From Lysinibacillus sp. SGAir0095 (GTDB lineage Bacteria; Bacillota; Bacilli; Bacillales_A; Planococcaceae): a stretch of DNA of 64,000 nt. Below, piece after piece: positions 1-8,461 of this stretch. Where the stretch lies: contig NZ_CP028083.1 of the NCBI RefSeq assembly GCF_005491425.1, forward strand, positions 3,502,001-3,566,000, read 5' to 3'. The notes below the pieces were generated by a model. That model was given only the letters and a program-made list of their open reading frames with translations. It was not told where the DNA came from and made no database searches. Each line of letters opens with the position of its first letter. Position 1 is the stretch's first letter. The translations under genes were made by a program, and so were the position numbers.

Positions 1-737
1 CTTCCGATACCATCTGGTGAATGCTCCTCTAAGATTGGATTACCTAGACACATTAATTTTACTTTACCATCTTTACCTACATAAGCATTCAGAACACGCA
101 TATAAGAATCGTCACCCGGTATAAATTCCTGAACGATCATCGTATCTTGATAGCTTGATGCGTAGATAGCTTTTAATATAGCTGTTTTTTCAGCTTCATC
201 ATGTGCTACAAACACTTTCTTTTTTCCTGGGAAGCTACAAGCCCAGTAAGCAACAGAGTTAGATGCTTTTAAGATGATTGGATATTCAAATGGTGGCGTG
301 AATTCCTGATAATTTTCAGCAGTAACCGTTGTTGTACCAGGGTATTTGAAGTTATACTTCTCACACATTTTATAGAAGTTTTCTTTTAATAGAATTTGAT
401 CCATTAAAGATTCATCTATGTATGGCACTGTAAAGTATTTTTCTAATTCTTGTTTATTTTTAATAATTAGCTTTGCATAGTCATCCCCGCAAGCTAACAA
501 TAATAATTTTTTATCTGGATATTGTTTTGCAACTTTTTCCAGTGCAGGCACAAAGACATCCTGTTGGTTTAAATTCGCGATTTCCTGGAAATATAAGATT
601 CGGCTATCTTGAGTCGCCGTTAAATGCGAACGTCCAAGAATAAGGGGCTTTATGCCATACGCTTCGTAAAATGCACGAGCCATACCGTAAGCGTTCATAT
701 CAGAGCCTAATAATATTGGTAAAAATGGTTGTTCCAT
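1..737 (-). CDS. ATP-grasp ligase resembling D-aspartate ligase (partial, C-terminus outside window)
   Basis: The gene starts at an ATG at 737 on the minus strand and runs off the left edge, so only about 245 N-terminal residues are visible. The opening reads PILLGSDMNAYGMAR. Further on come CEKY and FIPGDDSYMRVLNAYV. I recognise these blocks from Enterococcus faecium Aslfm, the D-aspartate:UDP-MurNAc-pentapeptide ligase of the ATP-grasp family. That enzyme puts D-Asp on the epsilon-amino group of Lys in peptidoglycan precursors in the cytoplasm. Lysinibacillus has an L-Lys-D-Asp cross-link, so the role fits the likely host. The ATP-binding core and C-terminus are not visible. Another carboxylate-amine ligase specificity remains possible. 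Confidence 0.72.
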   Translation of the reverse strand, partial: MEQPFLPILLGSDMNAYGMARAFYEAYGIKPLILGRSHLTATQDSRILYFQEIANLNQQDVFVPALEKVAKQYPDKKLLLLACGDDYAKLIIKNKQELEKYFTVPYIDESLMDQILLKENFYKMCEKYNFKYPGTTTVTAENYQEFTPPFEYPIILKASNSVAYWACSFPGKKKVFVAHDEAEKTAILKAIYASSYQDTMIVQEFIPGDDSYMRVLNAYVGKDGKVKLMCLGNPILEEHSPDGIG

Positions 738-1073
738 TATCTTTCATCTCACTTTAATTGTTATAGTATTTAAGAGATTAAATGTACACAAAAGCTTATT
801 GGTACATTCTAATTCAGCATGAAAAATTATGTTAATTTTATCAATCTAAATGTTAGTTTAACACATTTTGTTAATATGTTAATATGCATCCTTTACTAAA
901 ACATCACTTCTTAATATTCCTGTAAAATATGAAAAAAACGAATCTCCTATTTTAAACTTTCAAAGGTTTCTAAAACCGTTAGCTATAATTAAATGAATGT
1001 ACTTACAAAAGTAAATCATCTAAATTATACCCTTTTCATTAACTTTTCAACTTAAATTCATATAACTCTATAC
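738..1073. other. AT-rich intergenic stretch
   Basis: About 335 bases lie between the start of the ATP-grasp ligase gene and the terminator of the thiolase operon. I see no open reading frame with a ribosome binding site and no RNA gene. The stretch is very AT-rich, with TTAAT/TTAAC-type words repeated around 860-890. The ligase promoter should lie at its left end, but I could not settle on one. Confidence 0.5.
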
Positions 1074-1115
1074 GTAAAAAAGGACTTAAAAGTTCCGATT
1101 GAAACTTCTAAGTCC
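1074..1115 (-). terminator. Rho-independent terminator of the fatty-acid catabolic operon
   Basis: A 13-bp stem with one mismatch (GGACTTAAAAGTT with AACTTCTAAGTCC) encloses an 8-nt loop. On the minus strand it is followed by a run of T. It lies just past the thiolase stop codon, so it should end the three-gene transcript. Confidence 0.85.
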
Positions 1116-1129
1116 ATTAAGTACTAGAT

Positions 1130-2311
1130 TTAAATTGATTCAATTACAAGGGCAATTCCTTGGCCACCGCCAATACATAGGCTTACTACTGCATATTTTC
1201 CACCACGGCGTTTTAATTCATAGCTACTTGCCAAGGCAATTCGTGTACCACTAGCACCAACAGGATGTCCCAGAGCAATTGCTCCCCCGTTTACATTTGT
1301 AATTTCACGGTTTAACCCAAGCTCTTTTTCAACAGCTAGATATTGAGCAGCAAAGGCTTCATTTACTTCTACTAAATCCATATCATCAATCGTTAAATTG
1401 GCTTTTTGTAATGCTTGATTGATAGCAGGAACAGGGCCTATCCCCATAATTGTTGGATCAACTCCGGCTACTCCCCATGAAATGATTCGCGCTATTGGCT
1501 GTAAATTATTTTCTTTTACCGCCTTTTCACTCGCAACTATTACTGAAGCAGCGCCATCATTAATACCTGATGCATTTCCAGCAGTAACAGATCCATCTTT
1601 TTTAAATGCTGGACGAAGTTTAGAGAGGCTTTCAACATTGGTTGCTTCCTTTATATGCTCATCCACTTCAATTGTCATTTCCCCTTTTCGCGTTTTTACC
1701 GAAACAGGGACAATTTCTTCTTTAAAGTAACCAGCTTCTCGTGCCTGCGCAGCTCTTTGATGTGATTGTACTGCAAACTCATCTTGTTCTTGACGAGAAA
1801 TATCATAAATTTCAGCTAATTTCTCGGCTGTCATTCCCATTCCAGAACCCGTATATTGATCTGTTAAAGTAGCTTGCAACATATCAATGAATTGTAGGTT
1901 ACCCAGTTTAGCTCCACTAAATCGTTGCTCAAAATTAGAGTATGGTGATTGCGACATGTTTTCAGTACCACCCGCCAGCACGATATCTGCTTCTCCAAGT
2001 AAAATATGTTGAGCGGCTGTGACAATCGATTGTAGCCCTGAACCACAAAGTCGATTTAATGTTAAGGCCGGCACTTCCTTTGGAACACCCGCTTTCAAAC
2101 CAATATGGCGAGCTAAATACGCTGCATTAACATTGGTCGCAATAACACCGCCATATACAACATGATCCACTTGTCCGGGTTGTACATTTGCTCTTTTTAA
2201 GGCTTCAATTGCTGTTTGTGTACCAAGTTCGACTGCATCTATAGTGGCAAATGATCCACCAAAGGCTGTAAACGCAGTTCGTGCCCCCTCTACTAGATAT
2301 ACATTCTCCAT
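1130..2311 (-). CDS. Acetyl-CoA C-acyltransferase (thiolase)
   Basis: A 393-residue thiolase, the usual length for the family. It carries out the last, thiolytic step of beta-oxidation, or the reverse condensation of two acyl-CoAs. The nucleophilic Cys is at about residue 89 in LNRLCGSG. The catalytic His is at about 349 in ALGHPVGASG, and the second Cys is at about 379 in CIGGGQG. A longer frame reaches back to 2344. I chose the ATG at 2311 because a GAGGGGG ribosome binding site sits about 7 nt upstream and the N-terminus MENVYLVEGARTAF then matches thiolases. It is last in an operon with the acyl-CoA ligase and acyl-CoA dehydrogenase, with a 16-nt gap after the ligase stop. This points to fatty-acid degradation rather than polyhydroxyalkanoate synthesis. 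Chain-length preference cannot be read. Confidence 0.93.
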   Translation of the reverse strand: MENVYLVEGARTAFTAFGGSFATIDAVELGTQTAIEALKRANVQPGQVDHVVYGGVIATNVNAAYLARHIGLKAGVPKEVPALTLNRLCGSGLQSIVTAAQHILLGEADIVLAGGTENMSQSPYSNFEQRFSGAKLGNLQFIDMLQATLTDQYTGSGMGMTAEKLAEIYDISRQEQDEFAVQSHQRAAQAREAGYFKEEIVPVSVKTRKGEMTIEVDEHIKEATNVESLSKLRPAFKKDGSVTAGNASGINDGAASVIVASEKAVKENNLQPIARIISWGVAGVDPTIMGIGPVPAINQALQKANLTIDDMDLVEVNEAFAAQYLAVEKELGLNREITNVNGGAIALGHPVGASGTRIALASSYELKRRGGKYAVVSLCIGGGQGIALVIESI

Positions 2312-2327
2312 TTGTATCCCCCTCGCT

Positions 2328-3824
2328 TTATTGTGCTGGTTCACTTACCTTAGGTCTTAACGTATGTTTTAACACTTTACCAGATGCATTGCGTGGTAAC
2401 TCCGTCAAAAACTCTACTTCCATAGGGACCTTATATTTGGCTAACTGCGTTTCACAGTATGTTATTACTTCTTCTATAGTCAGGGATTGTTCTCCTTTTA
2501 CTACAACGAAGGCTTTCGGCACTTCTCCGTATACTTCGTGTGGAATGCCTACAACTGCAGCCTCCAACACTTGCGGAACCTGATATAATACTTCCTCAAC
2601 TTCGATTGGATAAATATTTTCGCCGCCTCGAATGATCATATCTTTCTTCCGGTCAACGATATATAAAAATCCTTCTTCGTCAAAACGCCCTAAATCTCCT
2701 GAATACAACCACCCATTTTGAATGGTCCTTGAAGTTTCTTCAGGATTGCGAAGATACCCTTTCATCACTTGAGGACCCTTCACACAAATTTCTCCTACTT
2801 CACCTAGAGCTACTTCCTCGCCTAAAGCATCTACTAGTTTAATTTCAGTGCGTGGTAAAGGTCTACCAACTGACCCAATTTTCTTTAATGCGTCTTGGTC
2901 TATTAAGGAAGACGCAGCAGGTGAATTCTCTGTTTGGCCGTAGCAATTTTGAACATTTACTTTTGGGAACGTATCCTTTAAACGCTTTACCAATTCGTAT
3001 GGCATCGGTGCTGCACCATAAACAAACATTCTTAAATGTTCAAAACTATACCTTTGAAGCTCTGGTTTGTTTAGTAAAATAGTGTACATCGCCGGTACAC
3101 CAAAGAAAATAGTAGCCTTTGTTTCGACTAAATTTTTTAATGTTCGATCTGGTGAAAATGCTTCTTCAATGATGACTGCTCCTCCACGATACATTGTTGG
3201 CACGGCAAATACATGACTTCCTGCACAATGGAAGAGCGGCGTACAAATATACATGCGATCCATGCTTGTCATTTTCATAGATTCGGACCAAATTTCAGCA
3301 GTCTCATAAACGTTTCTATGGGATAACTGCACCCCTTTTGGTTTTCCAGTTGTACCTGATGTATACATCACTACTGCAGTATCATCTGGTGCTAATGAGA
3401 CAGAGTTAATATCGGTTGAATCCGCTTTTAATATTTCGCGAATTTTTGCTACATTGATTTTCTCTTTAAAGCTGTGAGTAGACGTGGCAATTGTTTGTTC
3501 AATTTTTTCATCAAAGAATAATAGCTTTGCCTCCGAATGTGAGAATATATATTCCACTTCAGGTGTGGCAAGCTTTGTGTTCACTGGCATAACCGTAAGT
3601 CCGGCTAATTGTACACCATAATAAACAGCCATAAATAAATCGGAATTCAGCATAAATTGAGCAACGATATCCCCCTTTTGATAACCTTGCTGTTGTAGAT
3701 ATCCCGCAATTTTTTGAGCATTCCTATATAGCTCGCTATATGTCCACTCATTCTCTTCAAAAGCAATTGCTAGTGTGTCAGGTGTACTTGTTGCATGCTG
3801 TTTTAAAACATTTAATATAAACAT
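2328..3824 (-). CDS. Long-chain fatty-acid--CoA ligase (AMP-binding family)
   Basis: A 498-residue acyl-adenylate-forming enzyme. It activates a carboxylic acid with ATP and CoA to give the acyl-CoA substrate of the next enzymes. Visible core motifs are the phosphate-binding loop YTSGTTGKPKG near residue 155, YGQTE near 300, the YSGDLG hinge region near 375, DRKKDMIIRGGENIYP near 390, and the C-terminal catalytic Lys in GKVLKH. Two in-frame ATGs lie close together. The second, at 3824, has an AGGGGG ribosome binding site at correct spacing, while the first at 3830 touches it, so I use 3824. It is the middle gene of the operon. The substrate could be a fatty, branched or aromatic acid; the operon favours fatty acids. 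Confidence 0.9.
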   Translation of the reverse strand: MFILNVLKQHATSTPDTLAIAFEENEWTYSELYRNAQKIAGYLQQQGYQKGDIVAQFMLNSDLFMAVYYGVQLAGLTVMPVNTKLATPEVEYIFSHSEAKLLFFDEKIEQTIATSTHSFKEKINVAKIREILKADSTDINSVSLAPDDTAVVMYTSGTTGKPKGVQLSHRNVYETAEIWSESMKMTSMDRMYICTPLFHCAGSHVFAVPTMYRGGAVIIEEAFSPDRTLKNLVETKATIFFGVPAMYTILLNKPELQRYSFEHLRMFVYGAAPMPYELVKRLKDTFPKVNVQNCYGQTENSPAASSLIDQDALKKIGSVGRPLPRTEIKLVDALGEEVALGEVGEICVKGPQVMKGYLRNPEETSRTIQNGWLYSGDLGRFDEEGFLYIVDRKKDMIIRGGENIYPIEVEEVLYQVPQVLEAAVVGIPHEVYGEVPKAFVVVKGEQSLTIEEVITYCETQLAKYKVPMEVEFLTELPRNASGKVLKHTLRPKVSEPAQ

Positions 3825-3882
3825 ACACATCCCCCTTTTTTATGGTGAACAACAATGTCCCATTAAAAATTAAGCCCGTACA

Positions 3883-5031
3883 TTATTTTAAAATCTCTTT
3901 TGCAATAATCCCCTTCATAATTTCTGTTGTTCCTGCGTAAATCGCAGCTACTGGAATATCTCTAAAGCGTCTTGCAATCTCGTATTCTTCCATATAGCCA
4001 TATCCTCCATGCAGCTGAAGGCAATCCGCTGCTACGCGTTTTGCCATTTCGCTAATCCACCACTTGGCCATGGATACTTCTTTAACGATTTTTTTACCAG
4101 CTATATGTTTAGCAACAAGATTGTTCACATAATTACGCCCAATATCAATTTCAGTAGCCATCTCAGCTAATTTAAATTGTGTATTTTGGAAGTCTGCTAT
4201 GGTTTGATTAAATGCTTTTCTGGTTTTGACATATTCTTTTGTAATACGAAACATTTCCTCTGCTTCAATCTGCACCTCAATTGCAACTAACAGCCTTTCT
4301 TGCTGCAATTTATCCATTAAATAATAAAAGCCCTTCCCTTCCTCACCGAGCAAGTTTGCGACTGGTACTTTCGCATCTTCAAAGATTAGCTCACCAGTAT
4401 CGGAAGAATGCATCCCAATTTTATTTAGCTTTTTACCCCTTTTAAAACCAGGAGTGCCATTCTCAACAACAATTAGACTAATTCCTCTATGAGCGGGCTC
4501 TGCTGATGGATCGGTTTTACAAACGACTACAACATAATCTGCATTAATGCCATTCGTGATGAAGGTTTTTTCCCCGTTTATAATATAATAATCATCATCT
4601 TTACGAGCTGTAGTTCGAATACCCGCTAGATCTGACCCAGCACCTGGCTCGGTCATCGCGATGGCTGATATATACTCACCACTCACACTTTTAGGTAGCC
4701 ACTTCCTTTTTTGCTCCTCTGTACCATAGTCCTCTATATATGGGACAACGATATCAGAATGTAGAACAATTCCACTTGCTGGACCAGCTCCCACACGCTC
4801 TAATTCTTCGCCCAGAATCATAGAGTAACCAAAATCAAGTCCTAACCCGCCATAAGACTCACTTACCATTGGACATAAAAATCCGTTTTCTCCTAACGTC
4901 CTCCAAAAGGATCTAGGCACTTCCCTATGTAATTCCCACTCATCGAAGAAAGGATAGGCATCCTTTTCCAACATTTTTCGTAAAGCAACTCGAAACATTT
5001 CGTGCTCTTCCGTAAAGATATCCCCCAACAT
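3883..5031 (-). CDS. Acyl-CoA dehydrogenase
   Basis: A 382-residue flavoprotein of the acyl-CoA dehydrogenase family, which introduces the alpha-beta double bond in acyl-CoA. The FAD/substrate signature AMTEPGAGSDLAGIRT lies near residue 135. LQLHGGYGYMEEYEIARRFRD lies near residue 340. The probable catalytic Glu is in YAGTTEIMKGI close to the C-terminus. A frame extends upstream to 5073, but the ATG at 5031 has a GGGGG ribosome binding site and yields the usual N-terminus. It is first in the transcript, 58 nt ahead of the ligase gene. Electrons would go to an electron-transfer flavoprotein that is not encoded in this window. I see no FadR-like operator. Confidence 0.92.
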   Translation of the reverse strand: MLGDIFTEEHEMFRVALRKMLEKDAYPFFDEWELHREVPRSFWRTLGENGFLCPMVSESYGGLGLDFGYSMILGEELERVGAGPASGIVLHSDIVVPYIEDYGTEEQKRKWLPKSVSGEYISAIAMTEPGAGSDLAGIRTTARKDDDYYIINGEKTFITNGINADYVVVVCKTDPSAEPAHRGISLIVVENGTPGFKRGKKLNKIGMHSSDTGELIFEDAKVPVANLLGEEGKGFYYLMDKLQQERLLVAIEVQIEAEEMFRITKEYVKTRKAFNQTIADFQNTQFKLAEMATEIDIGRNYVNNLVAKHIAGKKIVKEVSMAKWWISEMAKRVAADCLQLHGGYGYMEEYEIARRFRDIPVAAIYAGTTEIMKGIIAKEILK

Positions 5032-5239
5032 TGTAAACCCCCATCCAGAACTTAGAATTTTCTGAAAATACAATTAAATTTTAACAATTGCTTATAGAAT
5101 TATCAATCAATCACCGTTGAAATAATTGTAATTTCTTAGAATATTTTAGCTTCAAGCAGAAATTTCAATAGATTCGTTGGTTTAGCTAAATGAAGTATTG
5201 ATGACCAGTTAATCCATTTATAGCTTACGATTGTGCTGC

Positions 5240-5545
5240 TCGTGGACTATTAACACCGAGCTTCTCTCTTTATTGTCCACGACAACCTTTCTCATGGACT
5301 ATTAACACCGAGATTCTCTCTTTATTGTCCACGACAACCTTTCTCGTGGACTATTAACACCGAGGTTCGCCTTTTATTGTCCACGACTGCCTTTCTCGTG
5401 GACTATTAACACCGAGATTCTCTCCTTATTTTCCATGATGGCCTTTCTCGTGGACTATTAACACCGAGATTCTCTCTTTATTGTCCACGACAACCTTTCT
5501 CGTGGACTATTAACACCGAGATTCTCTCTTTATTGTCCACGACAA
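5240..5545. repeat. Tandem array of about 52-bp hairpin repeats, left part (6 units)
   Basis: Six head-to-tail units with a period near 52 bp. Each contains a left arm TCGTGGACTATTAA, a variable centre with ACACCGAG and TTCTCTC, and a right arm TTATTGTCCACGA, followed by a CAACCTTT linker. The arms are complementary over about 13 bases, so every unit can fold into a hairpin. Copy differences inside the arms are often of the G-U tolerant kind. The array is non-coding and is cut at its right end by an IS256-family element. The same units resume on the other side at 7047. Confidence 0.9.
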
Positions 5546-5649
5546 AGTCAAGTCCAAGTTATTGTGTAAAATTCAATACGAATGTTTTCAACTAAATTTT
5601 AATTGTAAAAATTGGGGGTAATAAATTATCCACCCACTACATTTTTCTC

Positions 5650-5758
5650 CCTTAACTCCCATGGGTTAATCACTCATATTCCGTAAAGGCTGTCAAAGGC
5701 TCTTTTCACTTTGATAGCCTTTACGGAATGTGAGATACTCCCTGGGCGGGAGTTAAGG
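5650..5758. repeat. Nested long inverted repeat inside the IS element
   Basis: The outer arms CCTTAACTCCC and GGGAGTTAAGG enclose a second, longer pair. The inner arms run from about 5674 to 5698 and from 5709 to 5733, pair over about 25 bases with two differences, and leave a 10-nt loop. The structure lies 3' of the transposase gene. It could be a transcription barrier or terminator of the IS, a recombination-related structure, or a small MITE-like insertion inside the IS. Confidence 0.75.
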
Positions 5759-5780
5759 TTGACAAGATAAATCAGAAATA

Positions 5781-6947
5781 CTATCTAGAAAGTCCTGTTC
5801 TTTTTGAATAATCGTTTTCTTGATAGTGCATTAACACAGCACCAACTAATCTAAAGGCAGATTGGGTATTAGGGAAGATACGGATTACGTTCTCTCTTCT
5901 ACGTACTTCTTGATTTAGTCGTTCCAGAGAATTCGTACTTCGAATATTGACACGTATACCTTTCGGAAAATTCATATATTGAATGGTATCTTCGAAACCT
6001 TCATCTAGTACTGTAAGTGCTTTTTCATATCTGCGATCTTCTGCATACTGATTCATTAATTCATCTTTAAATTTGCGCATATCATCAAGGGTAACTGCAT
6101 CAAAGATACGTCTAATCATGAGACGGAAATCTCCTGAATCCTTTTTCGGCAGCTTTTCAATAATATTACGTTTAAAATGTACGTTGCATCTTTGCCATGT
6201 AGTTCCGATGAATTCGCGTTGGATGGCTTTTCGTAAACCTTGGTGAGCATCAGATATAACTAACTTGGGTGATTGAGTTCCTCGGGATTTTAAGTGTTGA
6301 AGAAAACGACTCCAGCTATCATAGCTCTCCACATGGTCTACACTTAAACCCAAAATTTCACGTTTATTCTCTTCTGTAATAGCCGTTGCAATATAGACAG
6401 CCTTCGATACAACTTGGTGATGTTCACGCACTTTAATATACATTGCGTCCAGAAAAATATAAGGATAGTAAGTCGTGTTTAAAGGTCTGTTTGCCCAAGT
6501 GTTAATAATGGGATCTAGTTTTTGAGTCAGTGAAGACACGAGTGATTTTGATACAGTTTCACCACAAAGCTGTTCCACAATTTGAGTTACCTTTCTTGTG
6601 GAGACACCATTTACAACCATTTCTATCATCGATAGAATCAACGCTTGATCATGTCTAGCATATTTTTCAAACACACTAGTAGAAAATTCACCGTTGCGAG
6701 TTCTAGGAACTTTTAAAGTTAGTTTTCCAACACTCATAACGATTTCACGCTCGTAGTAGCCATTTCGGTAATCGATTCGATCATTCGAACGCTCATAAGC
6801 CGCTGCATTTAAATATTCGTCTCTTTCTTTTTCCATAAACTCATTTAAAACTAATACTAAAGCAGATTTAACCACTGTATTTAAGTCAGAATTTAGTACA
6901 GAATCTTTTAAAAAGTCCATATCTAAGTTAAACTGTAATTGAGTCAT
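5781..6947 (-). CDS. IS256-family transposase
   Basis: A 388-residue DDE transposase, close to the usual 390 of the family. The likely catalytic Asp residues are in FLDAMYIKV and VISDAHQGL, and the Glu is in SLERLNQEVRRRE. A conserved WQRCNVHFKRN block sits between the second Asp and the Glu. The frame is open from 6995, but the ATG at 6947 is preceded by GAGGGAAT and gives the typical opening MTQLQFNLDMDFLKD. No frameshift or internal stop is present, so the protein may be active. It moves the surrounding element by a copy-out, circular-intermediate route known for IS256. Confidence 0.95.
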   Translation of the reverse strand: MTQLQFNLDMDFLKDSVLNSDLNTVVKSALVLVLNEFMEKERDEYLNAAAYERSNDRIDYRNGYYEREIVMSVGKLTLKVPRTRNGEFSTSVFEKYARHDQALILSMIEMVVNGVSTRKVTQIVEQLCGETVSKSLVSSLTQKLDPIINTWANRPLNTTYYPYIFLDAMYIKVREHHQVVSKAVYIATAITEENKREILGLSVDHVESYDSWSRFLQHLKSRGTQSPKLVISDAHQGLRKAIQREFIGTTWQRCNVHFKRNIIEKLPKKDSGDFRLMIRRIFDAVTLDDMRKFKDELMNQYAEDRRYEKALTVLDEGFEDTIQYMNFPKGIRVNIRSTNSLERLNQEVRRRENVIRIFPNTQSAFRLVGAVLMHYQENDYSKRTGLSR

Positions 6948-7046
6948 TATTATTCCCTCTTTCATGTTTATCGTCGCTGAAAACATTGTATCCAAGAGAG
7001 AATAAAATGACTCTTTTTCTTTTTACACAATTATATGGACTTAATC

Positions 7047-7432
7047 CACGACAACCTTTCTCGTGGACTATTAGCACCGAGGTTCTCTCTTTATTGTCCA
7101 CGATGGCCTTTCTCGGGGACTATTAACACCGAGATTCTCACTATATTGTCCTCGACTGCCTTTCTCGTGGACTATTAACACCGAAACTCTCACTTTATTG
7201 TCCACGACAACCTTTCTCATGGACTATTAACACCGAAACTCTCACTTTATTGTCCTCGACAGCCTTTCTCGTGGACTATTATTCTCTCTTTATTGTCCAT
7301 GATGGCCTTTCTCGTGGACTATTAGCACCGAAACTCTCACTTTATTGTCCACGACAACCTTTCTCGTGGACTATTAACACCGAGGTTCGCCTATTATTGT
7401 CCACGACAACCTTTCTCATGGACTATTAACAA
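7047..7432. repeat. Tandem array of about 52-bp hairpin repeats, right part (7 units plus remnant)
   Basis: This continues the array at 5240-5545. Seven recognisable units each begin with a variant of CTCGTGGACTATTA, and an eighth breaks off near 7432. One unit, near 7270, has lost its centre. Units here are more diverged than on the left, with versions such as GGGGACTATT paired with ATTGTCCTCGA. Another about 120 bases without a gene follow up to the next terminator. Confidence 0.88.
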
Positions 7433-7551
7433 CAATCTATTCTATATTTCGTCTATGATAGGGCTTCATTGCCGCAATGAGTAAACTGTGTCTTTATTAT
7501 CTAGAACATTTTTTTGTATATTTGGCTAATTTCTCACTCATTAATTAAAAA

Positions 7552-7588
7552 TAAAAAAGCTATCCAAGCTTAAAAATACTTGGATAGC
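7552..7588 (-). terminator. Rho-independent terminator
   Basis: A perfect 10-bp stem, GCTATCCAAG with CTTGGATAGC, is followed on the minus strand by a T-rich run. It serves the short hypothetical gene that ends at 7613. Confidence 0.88.
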
Positions 7589-7612
7589 ACTATTATTATA
7601 TTTGGCTTTAGC

Positions 7613-7852
7613 CTAATTATGTCTTTTTTCATCCGGTGATTCTTTTCTAAATACTTCTGTGAGTAGCTCGTCATCTTCTGCCTTAACTCGCTTATTTAAC
7701 TCTGCAATCGGAATTATATCAACTGTTTGCATATCCTCGTGAAGATCAAACAAACTAATACTATCCGAATCCACCATATCTGGTTTTTCCTTAGCGGGTA
7801 AATCTGCAAATTCTTTTTTCGATTCCGCGATTGAGTCCCAATCTTTATTCAT
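7613..7852 (-). CDS. Hypothetical 79-residue acidic protein
   Basis: I do not recognise this protein. It is short, hydrophilic and rich in Asp, Glu and Lys, with no Cys, signal peptide or membrane segment. It opens MNKDWDSIAESKKEF. An AAGGAG ribosome binding site lies 10 nt before the ATG and a strong terminator follows, so it looks like a real single-gene transcript. The acidic, low-complexity make-up would fit a small soluble or partly disordered cytoplasmic protein. Confidence 0.62.
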   Translation of the reverse strand: MNKDWDSIAESKKEFADLPAKEKPDMVDSDSISLFDLHEDMQTVDIIPIAELNKRVKAEDDELLTEVFRKESPDEKRHN

Positions 7853-7936
7853 CGTTCACACGCTCCTTCCTCTCTAGTGTGTGAATCGATTATCAAATTA
7901 TACTTCGTTTTATAAATCAATAGTTTCGCTATTCCA

Positions 7937-8440
7937 TCAAAACTTAATGTTAAAAGCTTTGACAACAATTCCATCATCTAATGGAATAAAATCATTTTCT
8001 GGTACTCGTATAAATCCAAGACTTGTATAAAGTCTCACTGCTGATTCCATAAAATCTGCAGTATGTAATCCCATTGATTTGTAGCCTTTTTCCTTAGAGC
8101 GATCAATGCATTCTGATACCAACGTTTTGGCTACACCTTTTCCTCTAGCATTTGGAGAAACTGCTAACATCCTTAGTTCTGGATGGTTTAATTGCCCTTC
8201 TAAAAGACCTTTATATGCTTCAATTTCTGGTGAAAATAACGCAACTGTCCCAACAATTTCACCGTCAATTTCAGCTACAATCCGTTCAATTCCTTCTTGT
8301 GTTTCTTCATCAGAAAGGATGGATTGTTTTAATGCTTCCCAATGGGTTCTTGGAATTTTTTTTGCATGCTCTATATAAGACTGTAATCGTAATTCTTTAA
8401 TATGTTGAAATTCTCCCTTTACTGCATCCCTAATTATCAT
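7937..8440 (-). CDS. GNAT-family N-acetyltransferase
   Basis: A 167-residue protein with the GNAT fold signature. The acetyl-CoA binding loop is in VSPNARGKGVAKTLV near residue 105, preceded by the beta-strand ELRMLAV. SAVRLYTSLGF is the usual late helix-strand element. It should move an acetyl group from acetyl-CoA to an amine; the acceptor cannot be read. The ATG at 8440 follows AAAGGAGAATGAA. It lies 21 nt downstream of the glutathione-transferase-like gene and probably shares its transcript. Confidence 0.85.
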   Translation of the reverse strand: MIIRDAVKGEFQHIKELRLQSYIEHAKKIPRTHWEALKQSILSDEETQEGIERIVAEIDGEIVGTVALFSPEIEAYKGLLEGQLNHPELRMLAVSPNARGKGVAKTLVSECIDRSKEKGYKSMGLHTADFMESAVRLYTSLGFIRVPENDFIPLDDGIVVKAFNIKF

Positions 8441-8461
8441 TTCATTCTCCTTTTTATGGAC

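Larger units (their letters stand above)
5546..7046 (-). mobile_element. IS256-family insertion sequence, about 1.5 kb, apparently intact
   Basis: The terminal inverted repeats are readable. The left tip AGTCAAGTCC and the right tip (complement) GATTAAGTCC both continue into a shared ATTGTGTAAAA, matching about 20 of 26 positions. The 8-bp sequence CACGACAA flanks both ends (5538-5545 and 7047-7054), the target duplication size expected for IS256. Deleting the element plus one copy restores a perfect 52-bp repeat unit, so the insertion landed inside the repeat array. It carries one full-length transposase on the minus strand. The region between the transposase stop and the left tip is long and holds a nested inverted repeat. 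Confidence 0.92.

Noticed and set aside
5546..7046. IS256 as part of a larger transposon with cargo
   Set aside because: Only one copy is present in the window. Flanking genes are ordinary core genes, and the target duplication shows that it moved alone.
5240..7432. CRISPR array at the 52-bp repeats
   Set aside because: The units follow each other with conserved linkers rather than unique spacers, and no cas gene is present in the window.
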